A DNA stretch of 63,587 nucleotides. Origin: JAWXCB01 sp034440455 (GTDB lineage: Bacteria > Bacteroidota > Bacteroidia > Chitinophagales > CAIOSU01). The stretch covers positions 1 through 63,587 of the forward strand of contig JAWXCB010000095.1 of NCBI GenBank assembly GCA_034440455.1, written 5' to 3'. The notes beneath the pieces are model-generated. The model was not told where the DNA came from, ran no database searches, and saw only the letters and a list, made by a program, of their open reading frames with translations. Positions 9,323-17,166 of the stretch are shown in pieces (position 1 is the stretch's first letter; each line of letters opens with the position of its first letter). A program made the position numbers and the translations under genes.

Positions 9323-9850
9323 TTATTGCCGCAAATGAATTTCCTGCTCGATTCGTGCAACGCGCTCTTCAAGGCGGCTGAAGCGTTCGATGTCGGCTTT
9401 TTGAGAGAGGAGTATTCTAATATCAGCCATCTCTGATTTGATGGATTTGAGTTCCTGTTTTATTTCCTGAATATCTCTTTCCATGCGGATTTGTCTGCCA
9501 TTCATTTCCTTGAAATCAACTTTTAAAGTACGGACATCCTCCTTTAAAGTACTGACATTCTCCTTTAAAGTACTGACATTCTCCTTTAAAGTACTGACGT
9601 CCTCTCTTAAAAGTTCCTGACTGATTTTAATTCCGGTTATATATTCCTTCACGATTCCCATCTCATGGGAGAGACCCTCTACCTTATCGCGGACAATCGT
9701 TAAGTTATCTGCGAACACACGGAAATTGGAGTTGACATCTTCCAGGAGTGCTGCGGTATAAGCGTAAGCATCATCGCCTAATTTTTTCGGAAGGCGTTTA
9801 AGCGGCTTCGTTTTGATTTTTTCTTTCGGTGTAGTTTTCTTTTTGGGCAT
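9323..9850 (-). CDS. Coiled-coil protein of unknown function
   Basis: 175 residues. A lysine-rich N-terminus (MPKKKTTPKEKIKTK) is followed by a long heptad-patterned coiled coil. Its centre is a run of heptads DVSTLKE-NVSTLKE-NVSTLKE-DVRTLKV, encoded by 21-bp tandem repeats at 9522-9605. It ends in another heptad stretch (RLEERVARIEQEI). There is no signal peptide or membrane segment, so it is likely cytoplasmic and oligomeric. The pattern recalls small proteins encoded near DUF6922 or GxxExxY genes, but no function can be assigned. Its start faces the DUF6922 gene across a palindromic repeat at 9891-9950. Confidence 0.75.
   Translation of the reverse strand: MPKKKTTPKEKIKTKPLKRLPKKLGDDAYAYTAALLEDVNSNFRVFADNLTIVRDKVEGLSHEMGIVKEYITGIKISQELLREDVSTLKENVSTLKENVSTLKEDVRTLKVDFKEMNGRQIRMERDIQEIKQELKSIKSEMADIRILLSQKADIERFSRLEERVARIEQEIHLRQ
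9522..9605. repeat. Four 21-bp tandem repeats in the coiled-coil gene
   Basis: TTTAAAGTAC begins at 9522, 9543, 9564 and 9585, an exact 21-bp period. Each unit encodes one heptad of the coiled coil, so copy-number change keeps the reading frame and lengthens or shortens the coil by one heptad. Confidence 0.9.
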
Positions 9851-9890
9851 GACTGCTGAATCAAAGATACAAATTCGATTAATTTTTTCT

Positions 9891-9950
9891 CACGCAAAGA
9901 CGCAAAGGATTTTATGCAAAAATCTTTGCGCCTCTGAGCCTTTGCGAGAA
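9891..9950. repeat. Palindromic copy of the AAAGGCGC dispersed repeat
   Basis: CGCAAAGACGCAAAGGATTTT (9893-9913) faces an inverted, degenerate copy ending in TTTGCG at about 9946. It lies between the divergent coiled-coil and DUF6922 genes and could form a hairpin in transcripts of either strand. Confidence 0.7.
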
Positions 9951-9969
9951 ACAATCCTAAACTTGCAGG

Positions 9970-10272
9970 ATGCTTCAAAAACCCAAACCTGTTTTTCACA
10001 AACGTATCTTTTGGGATGTTGATTTTGAAAAATTGGATTATGATGCAAAAGCAAATTTTATCATTGAGCGCGTATTTGAGCGGGGCGATGTGGACGACAT
10101 TCGTCAGTGCAGGCGGTATTACGGGGATGAAAAAATCCGCGTGTCGCTCACACATGCAAAATGGTTGTCGTTAAAGACTGTCTATCTTGCATGTGCTGTT
10201 TTAAATAATCAACTCAATGACTACCGATGCTATATGACTGCGCAGTCGAACCCGCAACACTGGCTTTATTAA
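9970..10272 (+). CDS. DUF6922-type protein, likely antitoxin/partner of AbiEii-like toxin
   Basis: 100 residues, start ATG at 9970. The sequence matches the DUF6922 pattern as I know it: an N-terminal RIFWDVDFEKLDYDAKA, a central FERGDVDDIRQCRRYYG and a basic helix with HAKWLSLKT. There is no signal peptide. Its last 46 bases overlap the start of the nucleotidyltransferase gene in another frame, so the two are translated together, the usual layout of an antitoxin-toxin pair. The antitoxin role is inferred from neighbourhood and size, not from a known DNA-binding motif. Confidence 0.75.
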   Translation: MLQKPKPVFHKRIFWDVDFEKLDYDAKANFIIERVFERGDVDDIRQCRRYYGDEKIRVSLTHAKWLSLKTVYLACAVLNNQLNDYRCYMTAQSNPQHWLY

Positions 10273-10853
10273 AAAAGCTGATGGCTGTGTCTGAGCTATC
10301 GGGTTTCAGTTTAGTTGGCGGAACAGCGCTTGCATTGCGTTACGGACACAGACGCTCGATTGACCTCGACCTTTTTTCACCTCAGAAATTTGATACGCAG
10401 AAAATTATTCAGGCATTGGAGAATAATTTTTCAGGCTTTACCTACAAGGGCGATGATAACCCTGTCGGGCTTTTCGCATTTATTGATGGAGTGAAAGTTG
10501 ACTTTGTGCAGCAGCATTATCATAAACTCATTGATAAAATCACAGACGAACAGGGCATCAGAATATTTGGAAACAGAGATATGATGGCAATGAAAGTATT
10601 TGCCATCTTAAAGCGCGCGCAAAAAAAGGATTTTTGGGATGTTGATGAATTATTGCGCCATTACAGCGTAGAGGAAATGGTGAATTGTTACTATGAAAAA
10701 TATCCCGGACAGATGCTCGCCATTTCAATTCCTTTTGCGCTCGCCTATTTTGCCGATGCCGATGAAAGCGAAGACCCCGTGAGTCTGAAAGGGCAAACAT
10801 GGGAGAGCGTGAAAAAACATATCCAGGAAAAGGTGCGGGAGTATCTGAAGTAA
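10227..10853 (+). CDS. AbiEii/AbiGii-type nucleotidyltransferase (putative toxin)
   Basis: 208 residues, start at the MLYDCAVEP sequence, a usual N-terminus for this family. The nucleotidyltransferase core is seen as GGTALALRYGHR (residues 31-42) followed by SIDLDLF with acidic metal ligands D46 and D48. A later basic-acidic stretch (KVFAILKRAQKKDFWDV) matches the conserved K...R..RKDxxD region of the family. AbiEii/MenA-like enzymes transfer nucleotides to tRNA and can block phage growth in type IV-like abortive infection systems. The partner is the overlapping DUF6922 gene. Both lie in a repeat-rich accessory patch, consistent with transfer. The toxin role is family knowledge; activity here is untested. 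Confidence 0.85.
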   Translation: MLYDCAVEPATLALLKKLMAVSELSGFSLVGGTALALRYGHRRSIDLDLFSPQKFDTQKIIQALENNFSGFTYKGDDNPVGLFAFIDGVKVDFVQQHYHKLIDKITDEQGIRIFGNRDMMAMKVFAILKRAQKKDFWDVDELLRHYSVEEMVNCYYEKYPGQMLAISIPFALAYFADADESEDPVSLKGQTWESVKKHIQEKVREYLK

Positions 10854-10872
10854 TTCTGCATCCTTTCACGCT

Positions 10873-10890
10873 ATCACGGAAAACCGTGAT
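10873..10890. promoter_or_regulatory. Second ATCACGG palindrome (operator or terminator hairpin)
   Basis: ATCACGG-AAAA-CCGTGAT followed by a T-run. It is the twin of the palindrome at 8542-8561. It lies 19 bp after the nucleotidyltransferase stop and about 80 bp before the delta-60 protein gene. It could be a simple terminator, but the shared sequence with the site by the LuxR-type gene makes a binding site for that regulator equally plausible. Confidence 0.55.
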
Positions 10891-10971
10891 TTTTCTTATT
10901 CTCCATTCTTCTTTCTGATGACTGCACAATCAATTCATAAAATATTTATACCTTAGAGACCAACTCCATCT

Positions 10972-11394
10972 ATGCAAAAAATCTTTTTTCTCTTTTTTAT
11001 TTTTTTATGCAGTTTATTTTCATTTGCGCAACCGGGTGCGCTTGATTTTAGTTTCGACCCGGACATCGGGACGGACACCGTCATCGTTGTAGCCAAAGTG
11101 CAAGCCGATGGAAAGATTTTAATAGGCGGCTATTTTACTTCCTACAATGGCATTTCCGCAAACGGAATAGCACGGCTAAATACAGAGGGTTCGCTTGATG
11201 CTTCATTCCAGATTGGTTCTGGCTTCAACGATGTTGTTAAATACATCCTGATTCAGCCTGACGGGAAAATTTTGGTTGGAGGGTGGTTTACGGAATATCA
11301 GGGAATAGTAGCAATGAGAATGATTCGCCTGAATAGCGATGGAAGCGTGGATATTACGTTTAATGTTGGGCTACGGGATTCAGTCACGATGTGA
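10972..11394 (+). CDS. N-terminal piece of a frameshifted delta-60 repeat surface protein
   Basis: 140 residues with a signal peptide (FFLFFIFLCSLFSFAQ) and then two delta-60 type repeats (e.g. QADGKILIGGYFTSYNG, RLNTEGSLDASF). The frame stops at 11392-11394. The next gene carries on the same repeat in another frame: translating that frame upstream gives TGFSHDVKTIALQ, which joins naturally to FNVG in this frame. The break lies near 11369-11374, where two extra bases (or one lost base) would explain it. So this is the front part of one original gene of about 750 codons, unless the shift is a sequencing error. Confidence 0.75.
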   Translation: MQKIFFLFFIFLCSLFSFAQPGALDFSFDPDIGTDTVIVVAKVQADGKILIGGYFTSYNGISANGIARLNTEGSLDASFQIGSGFNDVVKYILIQPDGKILVGGWFTEYQGIVAMRMIRLNSDGSVDITFNVGLRDSVTM

Positions 11395-13232
11395 AGACAA
11401 TAGCGCTGCAAAGCGATGGCAAAATTATAGTTGGCGGTAACTTCACCCGATTTGATGGACAAACCGTTAACAATATTGTAAGGCTGAATGCCGATGGAAC
11501 GCAGGATAATAGCTTTAACACTTCCGGTGGAGCAAACGGCTCCATCGAATGTATGGCATTACAATCGGATGGTAAAATTATAATTGGCGGCTCCTTCACT
11601 TCTGTCGGAGGTTTCCCGCCAGCGCGAATAGCGCGGTTAAATACCAACGGCTCATTTGACACTGGCTTCAACAGCATTGCGGGAGGAGCAGGCAGCACAG
11701 TGAGAGACATCGAACTAAAAAGCAACGACAAGATTTTATTAAGCGGAGATTTTACGGGATACAATTTGGTGCAGGTGAATTATTTTTTGAGAACGACTGC
11801 AAGCGGTGGAATTGACAATGGTTTTGAAAATGGGCAATCCGCGAACAATCCCGTATATGCCATAGAGGAATTAAGCAATAGGAGCATTGTTATCGCAGGA
11901 AGTTTCAGCGCGTATGACGGAGCAGCAGTCAACCGCATTGCAAGGATTCTTGAAGACGGATATTTGGACACATCATTTTATTCGCTAACAGGCGCAAACG
12001 GAAACATTAACGTACTTGCCCTTCAAAGTGATGAAAAAATAATTATTGCCGGTTCGTTTACAACATACGATGGTGTTTTAAGAAATGGCATCGCCCGCCT
12101 TTATAACTGTCGCATCGCGCAACCGAACCCGATAACAGGAAACGACTCTACGCTTTGCTCCCAAACATTGACTTATTCCGTGCCGCCCGTTGCTAATGCC
12201 GACAGTTATGAATGGACGCTGCCCGCAGGCTGGACAGGAACTTCAGATTCTAATTCCATCACAGTTATTTCCAACGGTCAAGGCGGAGTGATTTCCGTTC
12301 GCGCCTTCAGCGATAGCTGCGGCTACAGCGATGCGCAAACAAAAAATGTTTATCAAATCCTGCCGCCTGAAATTCCAATTTGCCTCGTAACGGTAGATAC
12401 GGCAAGCACACACAACATTCTGATTTGGGAAAAGCCTGCTGACAAATCACTCATAGACAGTTTTTTTATTTATCGCGAAACGACAACCAATGTTTACACA
12501 AAAATTGGAGCAGTGCATCGTGATTCACTGAGTGCGTTTCATGATTATGCCGCTGACCCGAATGTTACTTCCTATCGCTACAAGATTTCTCTACTTGATA
12601 TCTGCGGAGTGGAGTCGGCATTGAGCGATTTTCATCACACGATTCATTTGCAAAACCTCGGCAACGGAAATTTTCAATGGACATTCTACGATATTGAAAA
12701 CGCGCCTAATCCCGTTACGGAATTCAACATCTATCGCGACAATCAAGGGAATGGAAACTATGCGCAGATTGGATTAGTGCCGGGCACCAATGCTACGTTT
12801 ACAGACATCAATTTTTCTTCTTTTCCCAATTCAATTTATGTGGTGGATGTAAACTGGTCGCGCTCCTGCACCCCGCAGCGCGGACCGGTGAACACCACGC
12901 GCTCTAACATCAGGCGCGTGAACAGGATTGACACAATACAGGAACCGCCTGATACAACAGGCGTAAGTATTCAGCCTTTGTTGCAGGAAAGTTTCCGCGT
13001 GTATCCGAATCCGGCAGAAGATGTAATTACCATTCAGTTTGCAACACCTGCGCAAGTTGAGCGCATCCAATTATTTAATGCGCTGGGGCAAATGCTACAC
13101 AGTGAGCAGCGCTTGCAATTAAATGAAGCGCATCAAAAAACGATTTCTGTCGCTGCGCTGCCAAAAGGAATTTTCATGTTGCTTGTTGAAACTGATGCAG
13201 GGCGATTTAAGCGAAAGGTGGTAATTCAGTGA
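11391..13232 (+). CDS. C-terminal piece of the frameshifted delta-60 repeat protein, with T9SS sorting domain
   Basis: 613 residues from a GTG at 11391 that overlaps the stop of the upstream piece. It has no signal peptide of its own. It opens in mid-repeat (TIALQSDGKIIVGGNF) and holds about five more delta-60 repeats up to about residue 240. An Ig/PKD-like domain and two fibronectin-like domains follow, and a T9SS sorting domain closes it (VYPNPAEDVITIQF ... PKGIFMLLVE). Without the N-terminal piece it could not be exported, so it is functional only if the frameshift is an error or is bypassed. The stop overlaps the ATG of the histidine kinase gene by one base (TGATG), which suggests coupling. 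Confidence 0.8.
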   Translation: MKTIALQSDGKIIVGGNFTRFDGQTVNNIVRLNADGTQDNSFNTSGGANGSIECMALQSDGKIIIGGSFTSVGGFPPARIARLNTNGSFDTGFNSIAGGAGSTVRDIELKSNDKILLSGDFTGYNLVQVNYFLRTTASGGIDNGFENGQSANNPVYAIEELSNRSIVIAGSFSAYDGAAVNRIARILEDGYLDTSFYSLTGANGNINVLALQSDEKIIIAGSFTTYDGVLRNGIARLYNCRIAQPNPITGNDSTLCSQTLTYSVPPVANADSYEWTLPAGWTGTSDSNSITVISNGQGGVISVRAFSDSCGYSDAQTKNVYQILPPEIPICLVTVDTASTHNILIWEKPADKSLIDSFFIYRETTTNVYTKIGAVHRDSLSAFHDYAADPNVTSYRYKISLLDICGVESALSDFHHTIHLQNLGNGNFQWTFYDIENAPNPVTEFNIYRDNQGNGNYAQIGLVPGTNATFTDINFSSFPNSIYVVDVNWSRSCTPQRGPVNTTRSNIRRVNRIDTIQEPPDTTGVSIQPLLQESFRVYPNPAEDVITIQFATPAQVERIQLFNALGQMLHSEQRLQLNEAHQKTISVAALPKGIFMLLVETDAGRFKRKVVIQ

Positions 13233-16200
13233 TGCCTTGGATTTCATCCCGCAATGCGGGGCAAAGCCCGCTAAGATTCATTCCCCCCTTTGCGTTCTTT
13301 GCGCCTTTGCGTGAGATCTATTTTATCATTCTGCTTTTCCTGTGCGGCTCATCTTCCTTCGCCCAACAATACAGTTTCAAAAATTATACTGTAGCAAATG
13401 GACTTGGCAGTTCAAGCGTCAATCATATTTTTCAGGACAGCAAAGGTTATTTGTGGTTTGCCACGCAGGGTGGTGGCGCGAGCCGCTTCAACGGAAGCGC
13501 ATTTCAAAATTTTACAAAAGCAGACGGGCTTGTCAATAATGATGTTACTTATATCACTGAAGATAACAAAGGAAATATCTGGATTGCAACAGCGGGCGGA
13601 GTTTCTGAATTTAACGGCATCGCTTTTCACAACTACACCGGGAAGGAAGGAATAACAGATGGTGTCGTTTATGCAATTCATGCGGATGAGCAAAATAAAA
13701 TCTGGTTTGCCACACAGGACAACGGAATAAAAATTTATGACGGATCAACATTTGATTCCCTTACCACAGCAAACGGGCTATCCACAAATGAAATCTATTG
13801 TATCGCGCAAGACACAAGCGGCAATTATTGGTTTGGGCTTGCCAATGGAATTGCAAAATATCAGGACGGAAAAATTTTCAGTTATGCGGATTCAACGCCA
13901 ATAAAAGGCTACGCTTACTTCTCTGTGTTTGCGGATAAAAACAATACCGTGTGGTTTGGTTCTATCGGAAACGGAGTGGTGAAAATCACGAATGAAAATC
14001 AAATTCAAAAACTTGAACTTCCTGCCGTTCTTCAAAATGATTTTATTGGCGGAATTGCTCAGGACAAAAAGGGCAATAGCTGGTTCGCCACCGACCATGG
14101 ATTATTAAAGTATTATGGAAAAGAATTCAAACTTTTCAGCGAACAGGAAGGACTCTCCGTAAATGTTGCACAGACTGTGTATTGCGATTATGAAGGAAAT
14201 ATCTGGACAGGCACATTGGGTGGCGGTGTAAACTTATTGAGCAGCGAAGCGTTTGTGCATTATACCGACAAACACGGATTGGCAAGCAAAAATATTACTT
14301 GCATTCATCCCGCAGGCCACAATGCAACCTATTATATCGGCACGGGCGAAGGAGTGTATGTATTTAAGCCGGCAGAAAATCAATTCAATAAAATTTCGGG
14401 TATCGAAGAGATTGAACATGCGAATATCACTTCGCTGTCAGTTGATGCAAACGAAAATCTTTGGCTCTGCGCGCAGGAGGGAATCTTTATTTTGAATAAA
14501 CAAGGAAGCCGTTTCACCTTGTCAAAAAAATATGACGCTATCGCAGGCGAGCGCATTGTCAGCCCGACAAAAATCATCCATGATACAAAAGGGAACTGCT
14601 GGATTGCAACGTATGGTTCAGGAATTTTTATGCTGAATGAAAAGACTGAAAAAGTATTCAGCACAAAAACCGGATTTATCAGCGATAAAATCTTGACGCT
14701 GTATGAAGATTCGCGTGGTACAATATGGGCGGGCACGCAGGATGCAAGTGTTTTTATATTTGATGGCGCAGCATTTCAAAGCATAACGATGCAGCAGAAT
14801 GCAGCGGATAAATCTGCATGGACTATCACGGAAGATGACGCAGGAAATATCTATTGGGGCTCAGGCGAGTCGGGGATTTATCGTTATGACGGTAATCAGG
14901 TAATTGCTTCCACAGAAAATGAAGGTCTTCTAACGAATTTTATTTCAACACTTGCATGGGATAAAGGCGACAATAGTTTGTGGTCTGGCAGTGAAACGGG
15001 AATTCAAAAAATTATTTTCTCAGCGCAAGGCGTGGTTCAAGATGCGCACACCTATACCGAGTTGGATGGATTTCATACAGCGGGAATAAACCCCGGCTCA
15101 CTTCTGTTGACTAATGAGCGCGCGCTGTTAATCGGAACGCAAAACGGCTTATGGCTTTTTGATAGCAAGAAGGATTACCCCAAAGACATTCCTCTGAAAA
15201 TTCAACTCACGGGCATTCGGCTTTTTTATCAAACAACAGACTGGAAGCAATTCAACGATTCACTGAACAGCAGCACACAACTTCCCGTTGAACTGGAACT
15301 GCCCTTCAATAAAAACCATCTGACATTCGATATTCAGGCGCTCACGGTGCAAGATGTGCGCTATACGTTTATGCTCGAGGGAGTAGATGCGCAGTGGACC
15401 CAGCCTGCAAAGAATAATGAAATCACTTTTACCAATATTGCTCCGGGTGATTACACGTTCAAGGCAAAAGCAGTGAGCAGTCAAGGCATGAGCAGTGATG
15501 AAACAATTTCATTTTCGTTTACAGTGCATCCGCCCTGGTGGAATACATGGTGGTTTCGCATTTTAGCATTCTTCACTGCGATTGCGCTGCTTATTACATT
15601 TATAAAAACACGAGAGAGAATTCTGAAAGAGCAGTATATTAAACTCGAAGCAACGGTGCAAGAGCGGACATTAGAAATTGCGCAGCAGAAAAAAGTGGTT
15701 GAAAAAATGCTTGCGGAAAAAGAAACGCTGCTGAAAGAAATTCACCATCGCGTAAAAAATAATCTGCAAACTATCTCCAGCATGTTGATGCTGCAAAGCG
15801 CAGGGCTGAAAGATGAGCAGGCGAAAAAGGCAATTGCCGAAAGTCAAAGCCGTGTACGCTCCATTGCATTGGTGCATCAAAAATTGTATCAAACAGACGG
15901 GCTGGAGAAAGTGGAATTGAATGCGTTTATCAAAGATTTAGCAGAACAGGTAAAATCTTTTTACCGGCAACAAGCGCAAGCCATAACAGTTTCAACATCG
16001 GTTCCGGAAGCTTTCATTCTCATTGACGCAGCGATTCCGATCGGACTTATCCTAAATGAGCTTCTTACAAATTCATTCAAATATGCTTTCTCTGAAAATA
16101 CGAGCGGGGAGATAACAATTCAGTTACAATTTGAAGGAACCATTCCAACACAAACAAATGGATTGATGCGCAGAAGAAAAGCGCGACTGAGTTATGCTGA

Positions 16201-16351
16201 CAGCGGAACCGGTTTTGATTTTTCAAAAGTCGGCACGAACTCGCTTGGATTAAGATTAGTAAAACTCCTCTCTCAGCAAATAGGCGCTGCGCTGGAATAC
16301 TCCAATACCAATGGTAGCGAATTTCTTTTTACATTTGAATTAAACGCGTAA
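13232..16351 (+). CDS. Sensor histidine kinase with two-component regulator propeller and Y_Y_Y domain
   Basis: 1039 residues from ATG 13232. A signal-like segment (YFIILLFLCGSSSFAQ) precedes a periplasmic seven-bladed Reg_prop propeller in two halves (about 50-650; blades of the form NIWIATAGGVSEFNG). A Y_Y_Y domain (about 680-770) and one membrane helix (FRILAFFTAIALLITFI) follow. The cytoplasmic part has a HisKA_2 dimerisation domain with the phospho-accepting His in EIHHRVKNNLQT, and an ATPase domain with N-box NELLTNSFKYAF and G-box DSGTGFD. It senses an unknown, possibly carbohydrate, signal and should phosphorylate the LytTR regulator 46 bp downstream. A dispersed repeat (13288-13315) encodes the residues just before the signal core, so the true start is uncertain; a TTG within it is an alternative. 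Confidence 0.9.
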   Translation: MPWISSRNAGQSPLRFIPPFAFFAPLREIYFIILLFLCGSSSFAQQYSFKNYTVANGLGSSSVNHIFQDSKGYLWFATQGGGASRFNGSAFQNFTKADGLVNNDVTYITEDNKGNIWIATAGGVSEFNGIAFHNYTGKEGITDGVVYAIHADEQNKIWFATQDNGIKIYDGSTFDSLTTANGLSTNEIYCIAQDTSGNYWFGLANGIAKYQDGKIFSYADSTPIKGYAYFSVFADKNNTVWFGSIGNGVVKITNENQIQKLELPAVLQNDFIGGIAQDKKGNSWFATDHGLLKYYGKEFKLFSEQEGLSVNVAQTVYCDYEGNIWTGTLGGGVNLLSSEAFVHYTDKHGLASKNITCIHPAGHNATYYIGTGEGVYVFKPAENQFNKISGIEEIEHANITSLSVDANENLWLCAQEGIFILNKQGSRFTLSKKYDAIAGERIVSPTKIIHDTKGNCWIATYGSGIFMLNEKTEKVFSTKTGFISDKILTLYEDSRGTIWAGTQDASVFIFDGAAFQSITMQQNAADKSAWTITEDDAGNIYWGSGESGIYRYDGNQVIASTENEGLLTNFISTLAWDKGDNSLWSGSETGIQKIIFSAQGVVQDAHTYTELDGFHTAGINPGSLLLTNERALLIGTQNGLWLFDSKKDYPKDIPLKIQLTGIRLFYQTTDWKQFNDSLNSSTQLPVELELPFNKNHLTFDIQALTVQDVRYTFMLEGVDAQWTQPAKNNEITFTNIAPGDYTFKAKAVSSQGMSSDETISFSFTVHPPWWNTWWFRILAFFTAIALLITFIKTRERILKEQYIKLEATVQERTLEIAQQKKVVEKMLAEKETLLKEIHHRVKNNLQTISSMLMLQSAGLKDEQAKKAIAESQSRVRSIALVHQKLYQTDGLEKVELNAFIKDLAEQVKSFYRQQAQAITVSTSVPEAFILIDAAIPIGLILNELLTNSFKYAFSENTSGEITIQLQFEGTIPTQTNGLMRRRKARLSYADSGTGFDFSKVGTNSLGLRLVKLLSQQIGAALEYSNTNGSEFLFTFELNA
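13288..13315. repeat. Copy of the AAAGGCGC dispersed repeat in the 5' end of the kinase gene
   Basis: TTTGCGTTCTTTGCGCCTTTGCG lies in frame and encodes FAFFAPLRE immediately before the hydrophobic signal segment of the histidine kinase. The same repeat family surrounds the GxxExxY gene. Confidence 0.75.
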
Positions 16352-16362
16352 TCAATCACATC

Positions 16363-16388
16363 CCTTGCGCCTTTGCATCTTTGCGGTG
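16363..16388. repeat. Copy of the AAAGGCGC dispersed repeat between kinase and regulator genes
   Basis: CTTGCGCCTTTGCATCTTTGCGG fills most of the 46-bp gap between the two genes. It supports the ATG at 16398 as the regulator start, because the upstream in-frame extension from 16365 only translates this repeat. Confidence 0.7.
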
Positions 16389-16397
16389 AACAAACAA

Positions 16398-17132
16398 ATG
16401 AAGCATCTGAAAATCGGAATTGTTGAAGACGACCTCATTATTGCAGCAAGCATTGAGATGACGCTCGCACAAATTGGTTATCAACCCATAACCCCCGTGC
16501 GCAATTATTCAGATGCCTTGAAAATGATTGCAGAGGAAACTCCCGATTTGCTGCTGCTCGACATCACGCTGGAGGGGAAAGAGGACGGCATTGAACTTGC
16601 ACAAAAAGTAAATGAAGACTACGGCATCCCGTTTATTTTTCTCACTTCTTACAGTGACCCCGCAACTGTGAATCGCGCAAAGCAGGCAAACCCGTATGCA
16701 TATTTGGTGAAGCCGTTTAACGAAAGCGATTTATTCAGCGCGATTGAGATTGCTTTTAACAACTACAACCGTGAATTAAAAACTTCACGTGTACAATCAC
16801 ATCCCGCAACACAATTAAGAAGCGACATTTTTATTAAAGAGGGCGACATTTTTCACAAAGTGAAATTGCAGGACATCCTTTATGTAGAGAGCGATAATGT
16901 GTATCTCCATCTTTACACCAATCTCAAACATTATATTGCCCGCATCAAGCTGGATGATTTTCTGCATGATTTCTCAGGCGATGATTTCTTTCGCGTACAT
17001 CGCAGCTACGCAGTGAATCTGAATCATCTTGAGGCGATTAATAGCGTTACGCTGAAAGTAGCAGGGAAAGAAATTCCAATGCAGAAAAACTACAGGCAGG
17101 AATTAATGGACAAAGTGAAATCGTTATCTTGA
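16398..17132 (+). CDS. LytTR-family response regulator
   Basis: 244 residues from ATG 16398. Residues 1-125 form a receiver domain: acidic pocket EDD near the N-terminus, phospho-acceptor Asp in LLLLDITL, conserved Thr/Ser region FLTSYSD and Lys in YLVKPF. Residues about 150-244 form a LytTR DNA-binding domain (ILYVESDNVYLHLYT, FFRVHRSYAVNLNHLE, IPMQKNYRQEL). It is the natural partner of the propeller kinase just upstream. The target genes are unknown; the adjacent delta-60 surface protein gene is the obvious candidate. Confidence 0.92.
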   Translation: MKHLKIGIVEDDLIIAASIEMTLAQIGYQPITPVRNYSDALKMIAEETPDLLLLDITLEGKEDGIELAQKVNEDYGIPFIFLTSYSDPATVNRAKQANPYAYLVKPFNESDLFSAIEIAFNNYNRELKTSRVQSHPATQLRSDIFIKEGDIFHKVKLQDILYVESDNVYLHLYTNLKHYIARIKLDDFLHDFSGDDFFRVHRSYAVNLNHLEAINSVTLKVAGKEIPMQKNYRQELMDKVKSLS

Positions 17133-17166
17133 ACATTTCAATGCCGAAAAATTTTAAAGACATATT

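Noticed and set aside
9778..10155. Minus-strand frame of 125 codons upstream of the coiled-coil gene
   Set aside because: It overlaps the DUF6922 gene on the opposite strand and contains repeat translation (LAKAQRRK) with no family signature.
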